Shown here: positions 13,847-17,714 of the stretch, piece after piece
How the letters are laid out: each line of letters begins with the position of its first letter
Numbering within the stretch: position 1 is the first letter of the stretch
From: Lachnospiraceae bacterium
GTDB taxonomy: Bacteria; Bacillota_A; Clostridia; Lachnospirales; Lachnospiraceae
Assembly (NCBI GenBank): GCA_017652545.1
Contig: JAGCAV010000181.1
Location: 1-17,714 of the forward strand
Direction of reading: 5' to 3'
DNA length: 17,714 nt
Notes under the pieces: generated by a model
What the model was told of the DNA's origin: nothing
Database searches by the model: none
The model's input: only the letters and a program-made list of their open reading frames with translations
Program-made: the position numbers and the translations under genes

Positions 13847-15095
13847 CAAATGTGAATGATGTTCCGTCTGTGGAGGGATCCTTCACCCAGAGAAGGGAGA
13901 GTGAAGACAGGTCTTCGGACATCTCTTCCGGCATTGTGTCAAACAGGACATATCCGCTTTCGCCGGCCTCACTGCTGTCGGATGCCGCTTCTGAGGCAGC
14001 TTCTTCGGAACCGTCTGTGATGGCGGCTGAGCGTTCGGTGCCGTTCTCATAGATGAAGGCTGCCTTCAGGCAGTCGTAGTACATGGTCATGGTATACAGG
14101 GATGTCATGCCGTCCCTGCCGCCCCCGTCAGACACGGTCACGTCAAAGCCGCCGGCCGCGTTCCGGGTGATCTCCATGAAACATGCAGGGGTCTCTTCTG
14201 TCTGCCAGACGCCCTCAATGAGGGCTGCCAGATCCTCATCGCTGGTCGGGAAGGCATGGGAACCGCCCGTGTTTTCAATGATCCGGCCGTTTTCCACTGT
14301 AACGTCAAAGTCCATATATTCGTCAACATAGAATCCGTTGGTGTGAACCAGACGGATGGTGTCATCGCCGGTATCCAGACCCCTGAAGCTGCCGACATAG
14401 GCAAAACCTTCTTCCATGTCCGTTTCGGTCAGAAGCTCCGTAAAGGAGGCATCTCCCTTGTCGCCATCGTAGACTGTCCAGAAAAAGCCATCCCGTTCAG
14501 CGCCTACAGCTTCAAGACGGATCGTCATGACCCCGTTGTCAATTTCGATATCGGTGATATAGCCGGCGGAAGACTCGTCAGCGAGCAGCTGCGAAACATC
14601 CTCCGGATATTCACTCATGTCCTCGGCGGGCAGGAAGGACCAGACAAATTCGGTGTCTCCCGCTATATCTTCCTGATCATCCTTCCAGGTCAGGGAGAGC
14701 GTCTCCCCATCGCTGAAAGTGATGGTCCCGGTGCCGTTCTCATAGACGATCTCTTCCGTTCCCTCTTCACTGTCATCCTCATATGAGACATTCTTTTTTA
14801 CGCAGTCATCGTAGGTGATGGTCAGCGTTTCGTCATCGAAGGGACCGCTCATTTCCCATTCGCTGTGTTCCCAGGCGCTTGATCCCCAGGTGATCATGAC
14901 TTTTGCGCGATCGCTTCCTTCGGCTTCCACCAGGATCGTAGCCCGGCCTGCACCGTATTTTCCGATGAAGTTCATGACGGGATTCTGCCCTTCCTCCGCT
15001 GCAGCCGCACCTGTATCTGCGGCAAATACCTGTATGCCTGCCGGAACCGCTGCCAGCGCGCAGGCGGTCATGAGTGCAATCAGTGTCTTTTTCAT
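13833..15095 (-). CDS. Secreted acidic protein with internal duplication, function unknown
   Basis: Start 15095 gives a clear signal peptide: MKKTLIALMT, a hydrophobic core, and cleavage probably after VFA (about 25), with AAAGGAG 12 bases upstream. The longer frame from 15248 would bury this signal. The 420-residue product is rich in Asp and Glu. Two segments resemble each other: TLTITYDDCVKK with IVYENGT and LSLTWKDD (about 90-140), and TMTMYYDCLKA with FIYENGT and LSLLWVKD (about 335-406). A beta-rich middle part (about 175-275) separates them, and a Ser/Ala/Glu-rich loop lies at 364-380. I recognise no enzymatic motif. It may be an extracellular binding or wall-associated protein. The AraC gene lies upstream on the same strand with 171 bases between them and its own promoter. 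Confidence 0.8.
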   Translation of the reverse strand: MKKTLIALMTACALAAVPAGIQVFAADTGAAAAEEGQNPVMNFIGKYGAGRATILVEAEGSDRAKVMITWGSSAWEHSEWEMSGPFDDETLTITYDDCVKKNVSYEDDSEEGTEEIVYENGTGTITFSDGETLSLTWKDDQEDIAGDTEFVWSFLPAEDMSEYPEDVSQLLADESSAGYITDIEIDNGVMTIRLEAVGAERDGFFWTVYDGDKGDASFTELLTETDMEEGFAYVGSFRGLDTGDDTIRLVHTNGFYVDEYMDFDVTVENGRIIENTGGSHAFPTSDEDLAALIEGVWQTEETPACFMEITRNAAGGFDVTVSDGGGRDGMTSLYTMTMYYDCLKAAFIYENGTERSAAITDGSEEAASEAASDSSEAGESGYVLFDTMPEEMSEDLSSLSLLWVKDPSTDGTSFTFVRAE

Positions 15096-15138
15096 TTGTA
15101 TGTATGTCTCCTTTCTGTAATGAAACATTTTATATCTT

Positions 15139-15167
15139 ATTATATCCTTTATATCTGCACAGGTCAC
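15139..15167 (-). promoter_or_regulatory. Promoter of the secreted-protein gene, GTGACC-17-TATAAT
   Basis: On the minus strand a perfect TATAAT (complement of 15139-15144) is preceded at 17 bases by GTGACC (complement of 15162-15167), matching the -35 consensus at four positions. The -35 falls inside the base of the hairpin at 15155-15209. Confidence 0.6.
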
Positions 15168-15209
15168 GGACAGCGAACAAAACCGGGTTCGTTCTTCCGT
15201 TCTGTGCAG
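15155..15209. repeat. Long imperfect inverted repeat over the -35 region
   Basis: Three nested perfect segments pair: CTGCACAG (15155-15162) with CTGTGCAG (15202-15209), ACGGA (15166-15170) with TCCGT (15196-15200), and CGAAC (15174-15178) with GTTCG (15187-15191), leaving an eight-base loop. No T run follows on either strand, so a terminator is unlikely. It could be an operator or a structured RNA in read-through from the AraC gene. Confidence 0.65.
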
Positions 15210-15225
15210 CTTCCTTATAACAGGA

Positions 15226-15251
15226 CGGGTGTCACAGTTGTGTCTCACCCG
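15226..15251 (-). terminator. Weak hairpin after the AraC-type gene
   Basis: CGGGTG (15226-15231) pairs with CACCCG (15246-15251), with CAC/GTG inside. It begins 16 bases beyond the AraC stop on the minus strand but is followed only by TCCTGTT, so termination would be partial at best. Confidence 0.35.
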
Positions 15252-15266
15252 GTTCCCTTACTCCTT

Positions 15267-16172
15267 TTACTCCGCATGATCGGATGCTGCCAGGGTCGGT
15301 TTTTCCGGACTTTTCTCCTTCGGAGACAGGCCGTATTTCTTCCTGTATGCACGGTAGAAAGCAGAGTAGCTTCCGAAGCCGCATTCGTAGCAGGCCTGTG
15401 TCATGGAAGCCCCCTGGCTGATCAAGCTTCTGGCAATAAAGAGCCGTTTCTCCGTAATGTAGCTGCCGATCGTATATCCGGTCTGTTCCTTAAAATAATG
15501 CATCAGATAGGAGCGGTTCAGGCTGTTGGCTTCCGCGATCCTGTCCACACACAGAGCCGGGTCTGTCAGATTGCGGCTGATGTAGGACATGATGTCCGCG
15601 GCCATGGGGGAAGCGGAAGATGTCCGGGGAGATAAAGACTGGTCCCGGCCGAGGAGCCTCAGCAGAAGGATCATCAGTTCAATGGTCCTGATCCGGCGGT
15701 AGAGCTGGGAAAAGACCAGGCGCTGAGGATCTTTTTCCAGGGAACTGCGTTTGAGCGAAGAGAAGAGTGTGGCAAATTCTTCTGCGTCCTGCCCTTCGGG
15801 ACGGACCAGCTCAAAACCGGGGACGGCTTTCTCAAACAGTGCTGCTGCCGAAACATCTTCCTCAGGCCGGCCCGGTTTCCCTGAAAGATCCGAGCAGGAA
15901 AAATCAGGTGCAATGTAGATGATGATCCGCTCATACAGGGTGCTGTCGTGTATGACCGGCCGGTGCATGGCGCCGGCACGGACCAGCACCAGATCGCCGG
16001 GCATAAGATCAGAGGTCCGCCCTTCGATCATGTAACTGACATGACCGGAAAGCAGGATCACGATCTTGTGGAAATCGTGATAATGAAGCGGGATCGTCCG
16101 CATATTTCTGTCCGCATTGTAAAAGATCCGGAAGTCCTCCAGCAGATAGCCGGTTTTGTTTTGCTGTGACAT
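15267..16172 (-). CDS. AraC-family transcriptional regulator with cupin sensor domain
   Basis: The 301-residue protein has an N-terminal cupin-like sensor (about 25-95, with PLHYHDFHKI, MIEGR, PGDLVLV and MHRPV) and a C-terminal pair of helix-turn-helices (about 195-290, with DRIAEANSLNRSYLMHYFKEQ and ACYECGFGSYSAFYRAYRKKYGLSP). Members of this layout sense small molecules, often sugars, and activate nearby genes. GAAGGAG precedes the ATG by eight bases. The stop is 171 bases before the secreted-protein gene on the same strand; that gene, the hairpin at its promoter, and the divergent DapF-like gene are candidate targets. The ligand cannot be read from sequence. Confidence 0.92.
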   Translation of the reverse strand: MSQQNKTGYLLEDFRIFYNADRNMRTIPLHYHDFHKIVILLSGHVSYMIEGRTSDLMPGDLVLVRAGAMHRPVIHDSTLYERIIIYIAPDFSCSDLSGKPGRPEEDVSAAALFEKAVPGFELVRPEGQDAEEFATLFSSLKRSSLEKDPQRLVFSQLYRRIRTIELMILLLRLLGRDQSLSPRTSSASPMAADIMSYISRNLTDPALCVDRIAEANSLNRSYLMHYFKEQTGYTIGSYITEKRLFIARSLISQGASMTQACYECGFGSYSAFYRAYRKKYGLSPKEKSPEKPTLAASDHAE

Positions 16173-16212
16173 GAGATCTGCTCCTTCGGTTTATTCCCGT
16201 TCGGTTTGTTTC

Positions 16213-16241
16213 ATTATACACGAGAAAAGCACAATATGCAA
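16213..16241 (-). promoter_or_regulatory. Promoter of the AraC-type gene, TTGCAT-17-TATAAT
   Basis: On the minus strand TTGCAT (complement of 16236-16241) and a perfect TATAAT (complement of 16213-16218) are 17 bases apart, about 40 bases before the start codon. Confidence 0.7.
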
Positions 16242-16259
16242 AGTTTTTGGCACGATTCG

Positions 16260-16272
16260 GAATGAATCATTC
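16260..16272. promoter_or_regulatory. 13-base palindrome, possible operator
   Basis: GAATGA and TCATTC are perfectly complementary around one central A. The site lies in the divergent gap, 19 bases upstream of the AraC-type -35 and just before a TATGAT (16285-16290) that may be the -10 of the DapF-like gene. A regulator dimer could bind here. Confidence 0.35.
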
Positions 16273-16418
16273 AGAAAATTCGTGTATGATGTGCATACAC
16301 ACAAAAAGCGGGAAGGTCCGGACTGACGAGATTGACAGCGGACAACGGTAAAGACACAGCCTGGCGGCTGCCTGCGGGATCAGACAGCCGGCAAAGGCGC
16401 AAAACGGAGACAGGGATC

Positions 16419-16793
16419 ATGGATGCAGTGCTGATGAAATATAAGAGCAGAAATGGTGAATACCTGGTATGCGATACCGGGAATAATTCCCTTCTGGTTG
16501 ATGCTCATGCTGTGCGTACGATCTGCTCCCGCAATTTCGGTGTGGGTTCCATGGGTGTTCTTGTCGGAAACGCATCCGGCAGCAGCTGCGAGATGAAGTG
16601 GTTTGATCCGCAGGGAACGCTGACAGAACTGGATGAGGATGCGAAGAACGTGGTCAGAAGCTGCGTCAGCGATGTGAGACACCACCGGGGCAACTGGAGT
16701 GCGGCAGGGAATAACGGTTCCGCTCCTTATCTGACAGGAAAGATCTTTCTGACGGAAAAATTTATTGCCGCAAATCACCTCTGTGTGATCTGA
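16419..16793 (+). CDS. DapF-like single-lobe protein lacking the catalytic motif
   Basis: The 124-residue product resembles the first lobe of diaminopimelate epimerase: MKYKSRNGEYLVCD matches the usual start, ICSRNFGVGSMGVLV (about 35-49) matches DRHFGIGADGLL, and EMKWFDPQGTLTEL (about 57-70) matches the RIFNADGSEAE segment. The next conserved block, CGNG with the active-site Cys, reads DEDAKN here, and the whole second lobe is missing (DapF is about 270 residues). It is therefore unlikely to be an epimerase. The frame is open, has GGAG nine bases before the start and a strong terminator after the stop, so it looks like a maintained gene rather than debris. An earlier in-frame ATG at 16332 would add 29 non-conserved residues. 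Function unknown. Confidence 0.68.
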   Translation: MDAVLMKYKSRNGEYLVCDTGNNSLLVDAHAVRTICSRNFGVGSMGVLVGNASGSSCEMKWFDPQGTLTELDEDAKNVVRSCVSDVRHHRGNWSAAGNNGSAPYLTGKIFLTEKFIAANHLCVI

Positions 16794-16819
16794 AAAAAAG
16801 TCATAGGAAAATCCACCGG

Positions 16820-16850
16820 AAAACTGCGTGAAAGCGCAGTTTTTTTCTTT
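16820..16850 (+). terminator. Terminator after the DapF-like gene
   Basis: AAAACTGCG (16820-16828) pairs with CGCAGTTTT (16835-16843) around a six-base loop, followed by more T and TCTTT. Its T run merges into the -35 of the next promoter. Confidence 0.92.
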
Positions 16851-16876
16851 ACACAGACCACGCTTGCAATTATACT
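16848..16876 (+). promoter_or_regulatory. Promoter of the zinc-ribbon gene, TTTACA-17-TATACT
   Basis: TTTACA (16848-16853) and TATACT (16871-16876), each five of six consensus bases, are 17 bases apart. Predicted start is near 16883, leaving a leader of about 85 bases. This is one of the best promoter matches in the window and suggests strong expression. Confidence 0.75.
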
Positions 16877-16968
16877 TTTTACAGGAGCATCCGGACAGCC
16901 AGAAGGGGTCCGGACATATATGGACACACAGAATAAGCAGGGATCATGGGAAAGGAGAGGTGAAGAAG

Positions 16969-17178
16969 ATGAGTATTTTGGCAGGCTGCCAGGAAGGAAA
17001 ACTGACTCCGAAGCTGATGGAAGTGAAATGCCCCAAATGCGGACAGGTCATGGAGATCTTTGTGTATATGGGCGGCGACGCCGGCCTTACCGGCACGCTC
17101 AAGGAGGATGCGAAGTGTGAGACCTGCGGCTATGTGGCAGCCGAGGGGACACCGGCCAGTGAGTTTGAACCCTGTTAA
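16969..17178 (+). CDS. Small zinc-ribbon protein, function unknown
   Basis: Start 16969 follows AAAGGAGAGG (16951-16960) and gives 69 residues; the longer frame from 16828 would begin inside the upstream terminator. CPKCG (21-25) and CETCG (50-54) are the two knuckles of a zinc ribbon spaced by 25 residues. Two more cysteines sit at residues 7 and 69, the latter being the C-terminus. Between the knuckles lies a short beta-rich part (MEIFVYMGG). Such small ribbons can bind nucleic acid or act as metal carriers or subunits; nothing here decides between them. The gene has its own promoter and stands alone, with a hairpin downstream. Confidence 0.82.
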   Translation: MSILAGCQEGKLTPKLMEVKCPKCGQVMEIFVYMGGDAGLTGTLKEDAKCETCGYVAAEGTPASEFEPC

Positions 17179-17239
17179 GCAGGGAGAGAAAAAGAGGATC
17201 GTATAGATATCCGGAAATGATCAGATTGGTTCCCGTTTC

Positions 17240-17292
17240 AAAAGCGCAGTGACCTGAAGCAAGTATGCTTGCCGGAGGGACATGGCGCTTTT
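17240..17292 (+). terminator. Long imperfect hairpin between zinc-ribbon and HD genes
   Basis: AAAAGCGC (17240-17247) pairs with GCGCTTTT (17285-17292), and inside GCAAG (17259-17263) pairs with CTTGC (17268-17272) around TATG. Short GT/AC and CCT/AGG matches lie between. The 3' arm ends in TTTT followed by ATTCTT, so it may terminate the zinc-ribbon transcript; the arms are symmetrical and could act in both directions. The structured interior is longer than a plain terminator needs. Confidence 0.55.
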
Positions 17293-17355
17293 ATTCTTCA
17301 TCGCGCAATATCCGCAGGCGGGTCTTGACTTCAGACAGAAAGGTAACGGCAGAAA

Positions 17356-17714
17356 ATGGATTCTGAAAGATTTGACAGGCAGCTGAATTTCATTGTTGAG
17401 ATCGACAAGGAAAAGAATATCCTGCGACAGACACACCTCACAGGGCACGGCCGGCAGGAGAATGACGCGGAGCATGCATGGCATATGGCTGTCATGGCCT
17501 ATCTGCTGCGGGAATACGCAAATCGTGAGATCGATCTGGCAAAGACCATGATGATGATCCTGATTCATGATATTGTGGAGATCGATGCAGGAGATACCTA
17601 TGCCTATGATGAGGAACTGAAAAAGTCCCAGGCCGAGAGAGAAAAGAAGGCTGCGGACCGGCTCTTCGGCATGCTGCCGGAGGATCAGGGCCTGGAGCTG
17701 CGCGCCCTGTTCGA
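17356..17714 (+). CDS. HD-domain hydrolase, YfbR/HDDC2-like, cut by window end
   Basis: The frame is open from ATG 17356 to the window end (119 full codons). ENDAEHAWHMAVMA (36-49) holds the first metal-binding His and IHDIVEIDAGDTYAYD (about 69-84) holds the HD pair and the following motif. This pattern is typical of the HD-domain 5'-deoxynucleotidase group (YfbR and HDDC2), which removes phosphate from deoxynucleoside monophosphates; substrate choice for this member is unknown. AAAGG lies 13 bases before the start, a weak ribosome site, but no better ATG precedes the conserved region. The C-terminal part lies beyond the window. Confidence 0.85.
   Translation, partial: MDSERFDRQLNFIVEIDKEKNILRQTHLTGHGRQENDAEHAWHMAVMAYLLREYANREIDLAKTMMMILIHDIVEIDAGDTYAYDEELKKSQAEREKKAADRLFGMLPEDQGLELRALF

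Noticed and set aside
16419..16793. Functional diaminopimelate epimerase
   Set aside because: The active-site Cys block and the entire second lobe are missing.
1..17714. CRISPR arrays, tRNA genes, insertion sequences, prophage or attachment sites
   Set aside because: No regularly spaced repeats, cloverleaf sequences, transposase or integrase frames were found on reading either strand.

Overview
The window reads as a chromosomal segment of an anaerobic Gram-positive Clostridia, most likely a Lachnospiraceae-type bacterium. I infer this from moderate-to-high GC with AGGAGG-type ribosome sites, sigma-A promoters, a T-box leader before thrS, a GntR/aminotransferase (MocR/PdxR) regulator, and gene families common in gut Firmicutes. 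I see no insertion sequence, prophage, CRISPR array, tRNA or rRNA.

Layout, left to right. (1) Bases 1-91 hold the tail of an unidentified gene. (2) The next 280 bases carry a strongly self-complementary stretch (135-297) that I propose as a structured RNA with a four-way junction, followed by a promoter. (3) A two-gene operon encodes a double-domain PPK2 polyphosphate kinase and a secreted DUF3298 protein. (4) thrS, for a short TGS-less threonyl-tRNA synthetase, sits behind a T-box riboswitch. (5) pdxK (vitamin B6 kinase, minus) faces a PdxR-like regulator (plus) across 98 bases with interlocked promoters; mnmA (tRNA 2-thiolation) follows the regulator directly. (6) An L,D-transpeptidase and a PUA-less glutamate 5-kinase form an operon closed by a strong terminator. 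(7) On the minus strand a ParB/sulfiredoxin-fold protein and a GH3-family acyl-acid amido synthetase form a tight pair; a small HAD phosphatase diverges from it. (8) A secreted acidic protein with an internal duplication and an AraC regulator lie on the minus strand, with a long imperfect hairpin at the secreted protein's promoter. (9) On the plus strand lie a half-length DapF-like protein, a 69-residue zinc-ribbon protein, a hairpin, and the start of an HD-domain nucleotidase cut by the window end.

How the genes fit together: most are housekeeping (translation, tRNA modification, cofactor salvage, wall cross-linking, proline synthesis). The least explained parts are the RNA-like element before the polyphosphate kinase, the ParB/Srx-GH3 pair, and the one-lobed DapF-like protein. 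All functional statements come from reading motifs by eye; no database search was run.
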